Shown: positions 25,731 through 34,430, numbered from the stretch's first letter. The stretch is DNA of 64,000 nucleotides from Mycolicibacter terrae (GCF_010727125.1 NZ_AP022564.1:4154001-4218000), one strand, 5' to 3'. Notes: generated by a model from the sequence alone, not told the origin. A program made the numbers and translations.

Positions 25731-26843
25731 GTGGCGGTGACGCGCGAATTCGTTTCGCTCACTTCGGCATCGGCAGGGGTGAACCCCGCCGGCTATCACC
25801 CCGCACAGGGGCTGTACTGGTCCCCGTCCGGCGTCGCGCCGAAGGTGGCGATCATCGCCAGCCACTACAACGTCGACTTCGCCGAGCACTACCTTGCGCC
25901 ACTGCTTGCCGAACGCGGCTACGGCTTTCTGGGCTGGAACACCCGGTTCCGCAGCGGCGAGTCACTGTTCCTGCTCGAACACGCGCTGCTCGACATCGCC
26001 GCCGGGGTGCAGTGGCTGCGCGAACAGGCCGGTGTCGAGGTGGTGGTGCTGCTCGGCAACTCCGGGGGCGGGTCGCTGATGGCCGCCTACCAGTCCCAGG
26101 CCGTCGACCCGCACATCACCGCGGTCGGCGGCGGCCCGGTGCCCGATGCGGTCAACGCGCTGCCGGCCGCCGACCTGTACGTCTCCACCCAGGCGCACGC
26201 CGGGCGCCCGGAGGTGCTGACCGCCTGGATGGACCCGTCGGTGACCGACGAGTCCGACCCGCTGTCCTGCGACCCAACCCTGGACATGTACGCCGAGCAC
26301 AACGCGCCGCCCTACACCCCGGAGTTCCTCGCCCGCTACCGCCAGGCCCAGCGCGACCGCAACGATCGGATCACCTCGTGGGCGCAGGCCGAGCTGCAAC
26401 GGCTGAAGGCGGCCGGGACCTACGACCGCTCCTTCTCGGTACACCGGGTCTGGGCCGACCCGCGCTACCTGGACGGATCGCTGGACCCGTCGGACCGCCC
26501 GCTGAACCAGTGCTACCTGGGTGATCCCCGGCGCGCCAACCGGGCGCCGTACAACATCGCCGCACACTGCACGCTGCGGACCTGGCTGTCGATGTGGAGC
26601 CTGCAGACGTCGTTCTGCCAGGGCGCCCCGCATTTGGCCCGGATCACGCTGCCCTCCTTGGTGATCCAGGGCACCGCCGACACCGGCGTGTTCCCCAGCG
26701 ACGCCCACCACATCCACGACTCACTGGGCAGTACCGACAAACAACTGCATTTCATCGCCGGCGACCACTACCTGCAGCAGCCGGCGGGCAGCCGGACCGT
26801 CTGCGCCGATCTGGTGGCGTCCTGGATTGCCGAACGCACCTGA
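25731..26843 (+). CDS. Alpha/beta hydrolase
   Basis: 370 residues from GTG 25731, chosen for the AAAGGAG site at 25717. The nucleophile elbow is LLGNSGGGS, the acid region follows LVIQGTADTGVFPSD, and the catalytic His is probably in AGDHYLQ. The long insertion between elbow and acid (about 180 residues) would form a lid. It is not part of the M. tuberculosis order here, so it is a local insertion. The substrate is unknown. Confidence 0.83.
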   Translation: MAVTREFVSLTSASAGVNPAGYHPAQGLYWSPSGVAPKVAIIASHYNVDFAEHYLAPLLAERGYGFLGWNTRFRSGESLFLLEHALLDIAAGVQWLREQAGVEVVVLLGNSGGGSLMAAYQSQAVDPHITAVGGGPVPDAVNALPAADLYVSTQAHAGRPEVLTAWMDPSVTDESDPLSCDPTLDMYAEHNAPPYTPEFLARYRQAQRDRNDRITSWAQAELQRLKAAGTYDRSFSVHRVWADPRYLDGSLDPSDRPLNQCYLGDPRRANRAPYNIAAHCTLRTWLSMWSLQTSFCQGAPHLARITLPSLVIQGTADTGVFPSDAHHIHDSLGSTDKQLHFIAGDHYLQQPAGSRTVCADLVASWIAERT

Positions 26844-26961
26844 TGTCCGTGCTCGACCGTTTCCCAGAGTTCACCGCGCAACCGCCGCCACACCGAGAGC
26901 CCAGCGCGGTGCTGACCAGCTATTGCTCCTATCCGCCGGCATCCTGCGGATAATCGGGGGC

Positions 26962-27465
26962 ATGACCAATTACCAGAGAGCGATCCTGGCCGGCGGCTGC
27001 TTTTGGGGCATGCAGGACCTGATCCGCAGGCAACCCGGCGTGGTCTCCACCAGAGTCGGTTACACCGGCGGTGACGTACCGAACGCCACCTACCGCAATC
27101 ACGGCACCCACGCCGAGGCCATCGAGATCACCTATGACCCGGCCGCGACCGACTACCGCAGCCTGTTGGAGTTCTTCTTCGCCATCCACGACCCGACGAC
27201 CCGCAACCGGCAGGGCAATGACGTCGGGGCCAGCTACCGTTCGGCGATCTTCTACCTCGACGACGAGCAGCGCCAGATCGCGGTGGACACCATCGCCGAC
27301 GTGGAGGCGTCCGGGCGCTGGCCGGGCAAGGTGGTGACCGAGGTCAGCCCGGCCGGTGACTTCTGGGAGGCCGAGCCCGAGCACCAGGACTACCTGGAGC
27401 GGTTCCCCGGCGGTTACACCTGCCACTACATCCGGCCGGACTGGCAGCTGCAGCGCCAGTCGTAG
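26962..27465 (+). CDS. msrA: Peptide methionine sulfoxide reductase A
   Basis: 167 residues from ATG 26962. The active site GCFWG (Cys13) is followed by the expected family pattern: GYTGG, YRNHGTHAEA, and a C-terminal YTCHYIRP with a likely resolving Cys. It reduces methionine-S-sulfoxide. It corresponds to Rv0137c. The 118-bp gap before it holds a 36-codon frame starting at 26843 that I do not call. Confidence 0.95.
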   Translation: MTNYQRAILAGGCFWGMQDLIRRQPGVVSTRVGYTGGDVPNATYRNHGTHAEAIEITYDPAATDYRSLLEFFFAIHDPTTRNRQGNDVGASYRSAIFYLDDEQRQIAVDTIADVEASGRWPGKVVTEVSPAGDFWEAEPEHQDYLERFPGGYTCHYIRPDWQLQRQS

Positions 27466-27490
27466 CGACTCTCAACGGAGAGCCGAAAAA

Positions 27491-27937
27491 TTACTTGCTG
27501 TGGGCCCGGAGCTGATACAGCCCGCGGGTGGTGGCGACGGTGTTGCCGTCGGCGTCGGTGACCACGGCTTCCAGGGTGTAGTCAGCCTTGCCGCGTTCGG
27601 CGGCCTCGGCTTGGACCCGCGCGATGGTCGCCTCATCGAGACGGGCCTCGGCGCGCAGCTCCGAGCGGGCCATCCCGACGAACGAGATGTCCACGTTCTT
27701 CACCAGCGGGAAGTACTTGGCCGCGTCGAACGTGCTCATCGCGATCACCCCGCCCAGGATCTCGGCCACGGTGAACTGCACCCCGGCGTAGATCACGCCG
27801 AAGTGGTTTCCGTTGCCCTCGACCGGCACACCGGCCACCGCGTGGCCCGGCCCGGCCTCGAGGATCCGCACCCCCATCCGGTGCGCGACCGGGATGGTGT
27901 GCTCCAACGCACCGTTCATCATTTCGGGTGTGCTCAT
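27491..27937 (-). CDS. Hotdog-fold thioesterase-like protein (YiiD_C/DUF4442 type)
   Basis: 148 residues, one hotdog domain. The pattern HRMGVRILEAGPGHAVAGVP shortened to its core, then NHFGVIYAGVQFTVAEI, is that of PaaI/YiiD_C-like proteins, with an Asn-His-Phe-Gly loop and a nearby Glu as the likely catalytic residues. It would hydrolyse an acyl thioester. It is convergent with msrA. Confidence 0.75.
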   Translation of the reverse strand: MSTPEMMNGALEHTIPVAHRMGVRILEAGPGHAVAGVPVEGNGNHFGVIYAGVQFTVAEILGGVIAMSTFDAAKYFPLVKNVDISFVGMARSELRAEARLDEATIARVQAEAAERGKADYTLEAVVTDADGNTVATTRGLYQLRAHSK

Positions 27938-27965
27938 GTGTGCTGATCCTAAGCGGTGAGCCCCA

Positions 27966-29306
27966 TCAGCCCCGGCGGTGCACGGTGATCCGTCCGCCGT
28001 TCTTCGGCGTGAATGCCACTCCCCGGGAATGGTACTTCTCCCCCGGCGCCCTGGTGGGTTCGATAGTCAAGTGCCGCAACACGGTTCGCAGCACCAGGTC
28101 CATCTCGAGGTTGGCGAACGCCGAGCCCGGGCAGCGCCGGCTGCCGCCGCCGTAGGGCAGCCATTCGAATGCCGACGGGTTCCCGTCGAGGTAGCGCTTG
28201 GGGTCGAGTCGGTCCGGATCCTCGAAGGCGGTGGGGTTCTGGTGTATCTGGTTGATTGCGACGATCACCCCGTGCCCGCGGGGAATTACCCATTCGCCGA
28301 TCTGGACGCTGGGCGCGTAGACGTGCCGGCCGGCGAAGTCGATCACGGTGCGCACCCGCTGGACTTCCCGAATGGTGGCCCGGCGCAACGTGTTCTGGTC
28401 GGTGTCGGCCTCGGCGGTCAGCTCGTTGAGCAGCTCCGGGTGGCGGCTCAGCCGCTCGAACACCCAGGCCATGGTCGAGGCGGTGGTCTCATGGCCGGCC
28501 GCCAGAAAGGTCAGCAGTTCGTCGCCGATCTCCTGGCGGGTCATCGCCGTGCCGTCGTCGTAGGTGCTGTTCAGCAACAGGGTCAGCACGTCGGTGCGGT
28601 TCTCGAAGTTCGGATCGGCACGCACGTCCTCGATCAGCTTGTCCAGGATGACCTCGTACTGTTCGCGCCACGCGGCCAGCCTGCCCCACGGGGTGAACCG
28701 TCCGTAGTCGCGCACCGGGACCGGCAGTGCCACCAGCCGGGAGCCCAGCGTCACCCACTTCGGCAGACCCACCCGCAACTGGTCCAGTTCAGCGCCTTCG
28801 GCGCCGAAGATCGCCCGCAGGATCACGTTGAGGGTGATCCGGTTCATCGGCACCAGCGTTTCGAAGGGCTTCGCTATCGGCCAATCGGCGATCTCGCGCA
28901 GCGTCTCCTCGACGATGATCTGCTCGTAGGCCCGAATGCTCTTGCCGTGGAACGGCGGGCTCAGCAGGTTGCGCCTGCGCCGGTGCTCGGCGCCGTCGAG
29001 GGCGAACACCGAGCCGCGCCCCAGCAACCGCGACAGGTTGGGCTGGATGTTGCCCAGGTCCTCCGGGCTGGCGAGAAACACCTGCTTGGCCAGGTCCGGC
29101 TCGGTGACGAAGACGGTCGACCCGAAGACCGGGCTGGTGACCGTGAACGCGGGGCCGTATTTGCGGGTCAGCCGCGCCACCATCTGTCTCCGGGCCAGGG
29201 TGAAGAGCAGGATCGAGACGATCTTGGGTGTCCGGGGACCCGGGGGCAGGTTGATCGCAGGCGCGTCGGTGGTGTCAGTGAGATTGCTGGCGACCGTGCG
29301 GGTCAT
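27966..29306 (-). CDS. cyp138: Cytochrome P450, CYP138 type
   Basis: 446 residues from ATG 29306. The I-helix motif is AGHETT, the ExxR motif is EVQR, and the heme loop is LPYGGGSRRCPG. A Pro-rich N-terminus (INLPPGPRTPK) replaces a membrane anchor. It matches M. tuberculosis CYP138 (Rv0136) by position, between msrA and a divergent TetR. The frame extends upstream to 30221 but only as a shadow of the regulator gene. Confidence 0.88.
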   Translation of the reverse strand: MTRTVASNLTDTTDAPAINLPPGPRTPKIVSILLFTLARRQMVARLTRKYGPAFTVTSPVFGSTVFVTEPDLAKQVFLASPEDLGNIQPNLSRLLGRGSVFALDGAEHRRRRNLLSPPFHGKSIRAYEQIIVEETLREIADWPIAKPFETLVPMNRITLNVILRAIFGAEGAELDQLRVGLPKWVTLGSRLVALPVPVRDYGRFTPWGRLAAWREQYEVILDKLIEDVRADPNFENRTDVLTLLLNSTYDDGTAMTRQEIGDELLTFLAAGHETTASTMAWVFERLSRHPELLNELTAEADTDQNTLRRATIREVQRVRTVIDFAGRHVYAPSVQIGEWVIPRGHGVIVAINQIHQNPTAFEDPDRLDPKRYLDGNPSAFEWLPYGGGSRRCPGSAFANLEMDLVLRTVLRHLTIEPTRAPGEKYHSRGVAFTPKNGGRITVHRRG

Positions 29307-29330
29307 GCGATGCCTCCCGGGGCGATCTGT

Positions 29331-29379
29331 GGTACCGATGCGTACCAAACGTTTGTCGGACACGGTACTCTCAAGTACC
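29331..29379. promoter_or_regulatory. Two GGTAC-N6-GTACC operators between cyp138 and its divergent TetR
   Basis: Site 1 is 29331-29346 and site 2 is 29364-29379; both have five-base arms GGTAC and GTACC six bases apart. Site 2 extends to six-base arms (GGTACT/AGTACC). They are 33 bp apart, close to three helical turns. A perfect palindrome CAAACGTTTG (29346-29355) lies between. This is a strong candidate binding region for the regulator at 29415. Confidence 0.65.
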
Positions 29380-29414
29380 AAGGACTGGCAAGGGCCTACG
29401 GGAGAGGTGCGGGG

Positions 29415-30023
29415 ATGACGACGCTGGCGGCCGACGGCGAGATGACGGATGCCGCCGACCCGTTCCGGCGCCGGCTGCTCGACGGCCTGGCCGACTCGAT
29501 CGCCGAGCGTGGCTACCGGGCCAGCACCGTCGCCGACATCGTGCGCGTCGCCCGCACGTCCAAGCGCACCTTCTACGATCGCTTCGCCAGCAAGGAGGAG
29601 TGCTTCTTGGAACTGCTGCGCGCCGACAACGAAGCACTGGCCCAGCGGATTCGCACCGCAGTCGATCCGCAGGCCGACTGGCAGGACCAGATCCGCCAGG
29701 CGGTGCAGGCCTACGTCGCCCAGATCCGATCCCGGCCCGCGATCACGCTGAGCTGGATCCGGGAACTGCCGTCGCTGGGTGAGGCGGCACGCCCGGCCCA
29801 GCGGCGCGGCCTGGATCTGATGTCGAACCTGCTGGTCGAGCTCAGTGGCAGTCCGGGGTTCCGTCGGGCCGACCTGCCGCGGTTGAGTCCGGCGCTGGCG
29901 GTGATCCTGCTGGGTGGCCTGCGAGAGCTGACTGCACTGGCGGTGGAAGACGGCACCGACATCGGCGCCATCGTCGAGCCCGCCGTCGACGCGTCGATTG
30001 CACTGCTTGGACCACGGCGCTGA
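29415..30023 (+). CDS. TetR-family regulator divergent from cyp138 (Rv0135c type)
   Basis: 202 residues. The HTH is VADIVRVARTSKRTFYDRFASKEE. The C-terminal part is a generic helical ligand domain. It has the size and place of Rv0135c. Overlapping inverted repeats in the intergenic region suggest that it represses both itself and cyp138. Confidence 0.88.
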   Translation: MTTLAADGEMTDAADPFRRRLLDGLADSIAERGYRASTVADIVRVARTSKRTFYDRFASKEECFLELLRADNEALAQRIRTAVDPQADWQDQIRQAVQAYVAQIRSRPAITLSWIRELPSLGEAARPAQRRGLDLMSNLLVELSGSPGFRRADLPRLSPALAVILLGGLRELTALAVEDGTDIGAIVEPAVDASIALLGPRR

Positions 30024-30069
30024 ACTACCGTTGGTCCATCGGGCGCATTGGAGAATCCGGAGGACCGCC

Positions 30070-30282
30070 ATGCAACTGTCGACGCGCAACCAACTCACCG
30101 GGACCATCTCCGACCTCGACGTCGGCGCGGTGATGGCCGTGGTCAAGATCCGTCTGGACGGCGGCGACCAGGTGATCACCTCGTCGGTCACCCGCGACGC
30201 CGCCCTGGACCTCGACCTCAAGGTAGGTCAGCCGGCGACGGTGTTCATCAAATCGACCGAAGTCACCATCGGCGTCGAGTAG
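30070..30282 (+). CDS. Molybdate-binding TOBE/Mop domain protein
   Basis: 70 residues: MQLSTRNQLTGTISDLDVGA..., with the Mop pattern N-x-L-x-G and the later VTRDAALDLDLKVG and AFIKSTEVTIG-like ending (here VFIKSTEVTIG). Single Mop domains bind molybdate or tungstate as multimers. RBS GGAGGA lies at 30058. No molybdenum enzyme is nearby. Confidence 0.88.
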   Translation: MQLSTRNQLTGTISDLDVGAVMAVVKIRLDGGDQVITSSVTRDAALDLDLKVGQPATVFIKSTEVTIGVE

Positions 30283-30295
30283 CGCTCAAGGAGCC

Positions 30296-31417
30296 CTAAT
30301 TCCAGGGCAGCGCCAGCTTGCAGATCTTGCGCACCACGCTGCCGAACTGTTTGAGCAGCGGGCCCGTGTTGTACGGGACGCCGTAGCGTTCGCAAACCTC
30401 ACGCACCCGCGGAGCGATCTCGGCGTAGCGGTGCGCCGGCAGGTCGGGGAACAGGTGGTGCTCCACCTGAAACGACAGGTTGCCAGTCAGGATGTGGAAC
30501 CACTTTCCGCCGGTCAGGTTCGCCGAACCGAGGATCTGGCGGTAGTACCACATCCCCCGTGACTCGTTCTCGGTCTCCGCCACGGTGAACTCCTGCGTGC
30601 CGTCGGGGAAGTGCCCGCAGAAGATGATGGTGTAGGACCAGATGTTGCGCATCAGGTTGGCGGTCATGTTGCCGGCGAACACCAGCGGCGCGAACGGGCC
30701 CGCGAGCAGCGGGAACGCCACATAGTCCTTGAGGGTCTGCCGGCGGACCTTCTGCCAGGTCTCCCGCAGCATCTCACGTTTGTCGGAGAGCCCGATCTCG
30801 CCGGATCGGATGCGTTCGGCCTCCAGCTCGTGCACCGCGACGCCGTACTGGAACAACACCATCAGCAGAAAGGCGTAGAGCGGGTTGCCTAAATAGTAGG
30901 GCTCCCAGGGCTGCTTCTCGCTCATCCGCAGAATGCCGTAGCCGACGTCGCGGTCCATCCCGACGATATTGGTGTGGGTGTGGTGCATGTAGTTGTGCGA
31001 GTGCCGCCACTGGTCGCCCGGGCAGGCGTTGTCCCACTCGAAGTCCTTGCCGTACAACGCCGGTTCGCCCATCCAGTCGTACTGACCGTGCATGACGTTG
31101 TGGCCGATCTCCATGTTGTCGAGGATCTTCGACAGCCCCAGCATCATGGTGCCGGCCAGCCAGGCCGGCGGGATGATGCTGAAGAACAGACACGCGCGCC
31201 CACCCACCTCCAGCGTGCGCTGGGCCTTGATGATCCGGTGGATGTAATCGGCGTCGCGTTCGCCGAGGTCGTCGAGGACGCTTTGGCGGATCGCGTCGAG
31301 CTCGGCGCCGAACTCGTCGAGGTTCGGCGGCAAATCCGAGCGCTTGAGAACCTGCGGCTGCTCTGCCGGCGACTGCTTCGCCTGCGGTCGCTCGGGTGCG
31401 AGGACTGACTGTGTCAT
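30296..31417 (-). CDS. desA3: Acyl-CoA desaturase (DesA3 type)
   Basis: 373 residues. The three histidine boxes are present: HNVMH (106-110), HSHNYMHH (139-146) and VEHH (318-321). Hydrophobic segments around 78-95, 170-190 and 215-240 suit a membrane enzyme. It introduces the Delta9 double bond into stearoyl-CoA. M. tuberculosis DesA3 (Rv3229c) is paired with the reductase Rv3230c; here the reductase lies 15 bp upstream in the same orientation. Confidence 0.9.
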   Translation of the reverse strand: MTQSVLAPERPQAKQSPAEQPQVLKRSDLPPNLDEFGAELDAIRQSVLDDLGERDADYIHRIIKAQRTLEVGGRACLFFSIIPPAWLAGTMMLGLSKILDNMEIGHNVMHGQYDWMGEPALYGKDFEWDNACPGDQWRHSHNYMHHTHTNIVGMDRDVGYGILRMSEKQPWEPYYLGNPLYAFLLMVLFQYGVAVHELEAERIRSGEIGLSDKREMLRETWQKVRRQTLKDYVAFPLLAGPFAPLVFAGNMTANLMRNIWSYTIIFCGHFPDGTQEFTVAETENESRGMWYYRQILGSANLTGGKWFHILTGNLSFQVEHHLFPDLPAHRYAEIAPRVREVCERYGVPYNTGPLLKQFGSVVRKICKLALPWN

Positions 31418-31432
31418 GGTTGGCTCCTTTGT

Positions 31433-32488
31433 CTAGAGGTCGATGTCGACATCGCCGACGGGCACCGACACGCAGATCTGGATGTCTTCGCTCTCGGCGC
31501 TGGAGATCGCTCCGGTGATCAGGTTTCGCACCGTGCCGCCGGTTTTGCGGCAGGTGCAGCTGTGGCAGATGCCCATCCGGCATCCGCTGGCCGGCTGCAG
31601 GCCGGCTGCTTCGGCCTGTTCCAGCAGTGGCCGGCCGTCGTCGACCACCGAGATGGTGCTGCCGAGGAAGGTGACCTGCCCCCCGGACGCTTCGGCCGGA
31701 GCGGTGAACTCCGGCGGCACGAAGCTCTCCGAGATGGCGTCTGGCCGCTGCTCGCGCACGGCCGCCACCAAGGCCGGCGGGCCGCACACGTACACCGCGT
31801 CCGGTTCCGGGATGGCCGCGGCCAGGTGCTCGGCGTCGAAGTAGCCCTGCAGGTCACCGGCTTCGGGTGCGCGGGTGTAGCCGTGCAGCACCTTCACCCG
31901 CGGCATCGCGGCGAGTTCCTCGCGGTAGCAGGCCTCCTCGGGGGTGCGGGCGTAGTGGATGAACGTGACCCGGCCGGAATAGCGTTCGGCGATCAGCGTG
32001 CGCAGCATCGACATCACCGGGGTGATTCCGCTGCCACCCGAGACCAGCAGGATGCGCCGCGGCCGGATCGCCGGCAGCACGAAGTCGCCGCCGACCTTGT
32101 CCAGCCCGACGATCATGCCGGGCCGCGCGTTGCGGTACAGGTGCTCGGAGACCAGGCCGGACTCATGGCGGCCGATGGTGAGCTCGATGAGCCGCTGCCC
32201 CTCGGCGCTGGCCGGCGAGTAGCACCGGGTGCGCCGCCTTCCGTCGATGTCGACGGACAGGTTGATGTGTTGGCCGGACCTGAACCCGGCGAAGGCGTCG
32301 TTGGGTTCCAGCAGCAGGGTCACGCTGCGCGGGGTGGCGCGGCGGACGGCGACCACCCGGGCGCGGGCATCGTTGCGGGTCCAGGTCGGCGACACCAGTT
32401 CGGTGTAGCGGTCGACCCCGTGGGGGCCGGTGAGCAGGTCGAGCAGGCTTGAGCCCAGTACCCGCCGCGTCAAAGTTTGAGTGAACAT
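31433..32488 (-). CDS. Ferredoxin reductase for the desaturase (Rv3230c type)
   Basis: 351 residues. An FNR-like FAD domain with RCYSPAS, an NAD(P) domain with SGGSGITPVMSML shortened to GGSGITP, and a C-terminal plant-type [2Fe-2S] domain with C-x4-C-x2-C (SGCRMGICHSC). It carries electrons from NADPH to the desaturase iron centre. Its start codon lies inside the first operator of the divergent TetR. It is probably the first gene of the operon. Confidence 0.9.
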   Translation of the reverse strand: MFTQTLTRRVLGSSLLDLLTGPHGVDRYTELVSPTWTRNDARARVVAVRRATPRSVTLLLEPNDAFAGFRSGQHINLSVDIDGRRRTRCYSPASAEGQRLIELTIGRHESGLVSEHLYRNARPGMIVGLDKVGGDFVLPAIRPRRILLVSGGSGITPVMSMLRTLIAERYSGRVTFIHYARTPEEACYREELAAMPRVKVLHGYTRAPEAGDLQGYFDAEHLAAAIPEPDAVYVCGPPALVAAVREQRPDAISESFVPPEFTAPAEASGGQVTFLGSTISVVDDGRPLLEQAEAAGLQPASGCRMGICHSCTCRKTGGTVRNLITGAISSAESEDIQICVSVPVGDVDIDL

Positions 32489-32513
32489 ATGTACACAGTG
32501 AACACTTGTTCAC
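32481..32513. promoter_or_regulatory. Two DesT-like operators in the desaturase / TetR divergent region
   Basis: Site A (32481-32496) is GTGAACA-TA-TGTACAC, with one mismatch between arms. Site B (32498-32513) is GTGAACA-CT-TGTTCAC, a perfect 7-base inverted repeat. The pattern resembles the palindrome bound by DesT of Pseudomonas aeruginosa, a TetR repressor of a desaturase operon. Site A contains the reductase start codon. The TetR at 32558 starts 45 bp away. Confidence 0.65.
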
Positions 32514-32557
32514 GACCTGTCAAGGGGTATTCGCTCGTTGTGCTAGGCTTCACACCG

Positions 32558-33265
32558 GTGAACAGTCGTACGCCGAATTCACGGTCGGGGCGAACGAGGC
32601 CGTCGCGCCCACCCCGTACCGAGCGTCCGCCCCGTCCCGACCGGCCGGAGCGGCCCTCGCGCGAGGAACGCAAAGAAGCCACCCGCCGCGCCATCATCAG
32701 CGCGGCGCTGACCCTGCTGGCCGAACGCAGCTTCAGCGCACTGAGCCTGCGCGAGGTGACGCGGGCGGCCAACATCGTGCCGGCCGCCTTCTACCGGCAT
32801 TTCGAGTCGATGGATGCGCTGGGTCTGGTGCTCATCGACGAGTCGTTCCGGGCGCTGCGGGAGACGCTCCGCGACGCCCGAAGCGGTGGGGTCGACCCCA
32901 ACCGGATCATCGAGTCGTCCGTCGAGGTGCTGATCAACAGCGTCGCCTCCCGCCCGGAATACTGGCGCTTCATCAACCGGGAACGCTTCAGCGGTATGAC
33001 GGTGCTGCGGTACGCGATTCGCACCGAGATCCGGTTGATCACCTCCGAGCTGGCCACCGACCTGGCGCGCTTCCCGGCGTTGAGCGGGTGGAGCACCGAA
33101 GATCTCAACATCCTGGCGGGGCTGTTCGTCAATGCGATGACCGTCAACGCCGAGGCCATCGAGGAGGCCCCGGATGCGGACACGCTCGCCGAGATCAAGC
33201 ACGTTGCCGTCAAACAACTCCGGATGATCGCCCTCGCGGCCGGCGGCTGGCGCAGCAAGCCCTGA
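32558..33265 (+). CDS. TetR-family regulator of the desaturase operon (DesT-like)
   Basis: 235 residues from GTG 32558. A Pro/Arg-rich leader of about 40 residues precedes the HTH (AALTLLAERSFSALSLREVTRAANIVPAAFYRHFES, shortened: SLREVTRAANIVPAAFYRHF). The C-terminal domain is helical and probably binds acyl-CoA. A later start is possible. Context and the two palindromes suggest sensing of saturated versus unsaturated acyl-CoA, by analogy with DesT. Confidence 0.82.
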   Translation: MNSRTPNSRSGRTRPSRPPRTERPPRPDRPERPSREERKEATRRAIISAALTLLAERSFSALSLREVTRAANIVPAAFYRHFESMDALGLVLIDESFRALRETLRDARSGGVDPNRIIESSVEVLINSVASRPEYWRFINRERFSGMTVLRYAIRTEIRLITSELATDLARFPALSGWSTEDLNILAGLFVNAMTVNAEAIEEAPDADTLAEIKHVAVKQLRMIALAAGGWRSKP

Positions 33266-33268
33266 GCA

Positions 33269-34312
33269 GTGAGCCCCGCAGCGCGGAGTGGCCCCGGCAA
33301 GCTGGCCGACGTCACCGGCCCGGGCATCACCGACCGATGGGGCGTGGCGTGTGCCGATCTGGGCTCCTCGGTGCTGGCGCCCGACGGCACGCTGGTGTCG
33401 GTGTTCGGTGACACTTTCGCCGGGGAGCGGGTCGGCCAGGGCGACTGGCGTTCCCCGGTGGTCCTGATCGGCACTGGCGACGCCGTCCACCGGGTGCGCT
33501 ACCAGCGGGCCGGCGGCCCCGACCCCGACTACGCCCGCCAGCTGTGGCACTACCGGCACCGCCAGCCCGCGGGCCGGCTGGATCGCAGCTCGATCAGTAC
33601 CGTGATCCCGTCGGATCTGCTGCGGGTCGATCAGATGCTCTGCCTGCACGCGATCGTCAACCGTGGCTTCGGCAACGTGGCCTGGACCGAGATCTGGCAG
33701 TCCGCCGACAACGGTGTCTCCTGGCGCAATACCGGGGCACGGTTCCCCGCACAGCTGCATCGCGGGCATGCCCAATGCTGGTCCTGGGACTACGATCCCG
33801 ACGACGGCTGGGTGTACGTGGTCTCGACCGGGTTTCAGCGCGACAAGGGCATCATCCTGCGCCGGGTGCGCCCCACCGACATCTCCGACCCCGCCAAGTA
33901 CTCGAGCTGGGGGTATCGCGGTGACCACCGGGCCTGGGGCCGAACCCCGGTGCCGATCACCCCGCCCGGTGAGACCTGGGGCGAGCTGTCGCTGCGGCGA
34001 CTGGCTGCCGGAACCTGGGTGTTGGGCGGGTTCGTGTCGTCGCGTTATGCCCTCGGCTACCGGGTGCTGGCCTCTCCCACCGCTGACGTATCCGGCGCAC
34101 CGCTGCAACTGCCACTGCTCGGTTGCAGCTGGGACGACGAGAACCACGCTGCCGGGCGGGTGGCCCAGCTCTACGGCGGGTACGTACTGCCGGGTTCGCG
34201 GGTGAACCGCGCCGGCGGGGTGGGCCTGATGGTTTCGCAGTGGAACACCGCGCGCGGCTGGCCGTACCGGGTGATGCAGTTCCGAGCGACATTAGTGGAC
34301 AACCGTCCCTGA
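33269..34312 (+). CDS. DUF4185-domain protein, possible endo-D-arabinanase (GH183-like)
   Basis: 347 residues from GTG 33269, only 3 bp after the TetR stop. The five-bladed-propeller-like pattern is visible: GITDRWGVACADLGSSV, VFGDTFAG, and repeated WSWDYDP / WGELSLRRLA / VAQLYGGYVLPGS motifs. DUF4185 proteins have been linked to endo-D-arabinofuranase activity against mycobacterial arabinan. No signal peptide is visible in this reading. Confidence 0.7.
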   Translation: MSPAARSGPGKLADVTGPGITDRWGVACADLGSSVLAPDGTLVSVFGDTFAGERVGQGDWRSPVVLIGTGDAVHRVRYQRAGGPDPDYARQLWHYRHRQPAGRLDRSSISTVIPSDLLRVDQMLCLHAIVNRGFGNVAWTEIWQSADNGVSWRNTGARFPAQLHRGHAQCWSWDYDPDDGWVYVVSTGFQRDKGIILRRVRPTDISDPAKYSSWGYRGDHRAWGRTPVPITPPGETWGELSLRRLAAGTWVLGGFVSSRYALGYRVLASPTADVSGAPLQLPLLGCSWDDENHAAGRVAQLYGGYVLPGSRVNRAGGVGLMVSQWNTARGWPYRVMQFRATLVDNRP

Positions 34313-34402
34313 TTCGGGACCATGAACAGCAGCAACGACGTGGGCGGTCGCACGGAATCCTCAGTCACTTACTGGTCGAATGAGCGAAATTGGACAGGAA
34401 AC

Positions 34403-34430
34403 TGAGTTTTCCCTGGGGACTTGCTAGTAT
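34403..34430 (+). promoter_or_regulatory. Candidate promoter for the phosphodiesterase pair
   Basis: TAGTAT (34425-34430) as a -10 box, with TGAGTT (34403-34408) 16 bp upstream as a weak -35. This is the most AT-rich part of the 161-bp gap before GTG 34474. No experimental support. Confidence 0.35.

Noticed and set aside
26843..26953. 36-codon frame overlapping the hydrolase stop as TGATG
   Set aside because: No recognisable protein pattern and no support beyond the overlap; it ends just before msrA, so it is left uncalled.
27978..29414. Plus-strand long frame through the cyp138 gene
   Set aside because: It is a high-GC shadow; the P450 motifs are on the minus strand and the TetR starts at 29415.
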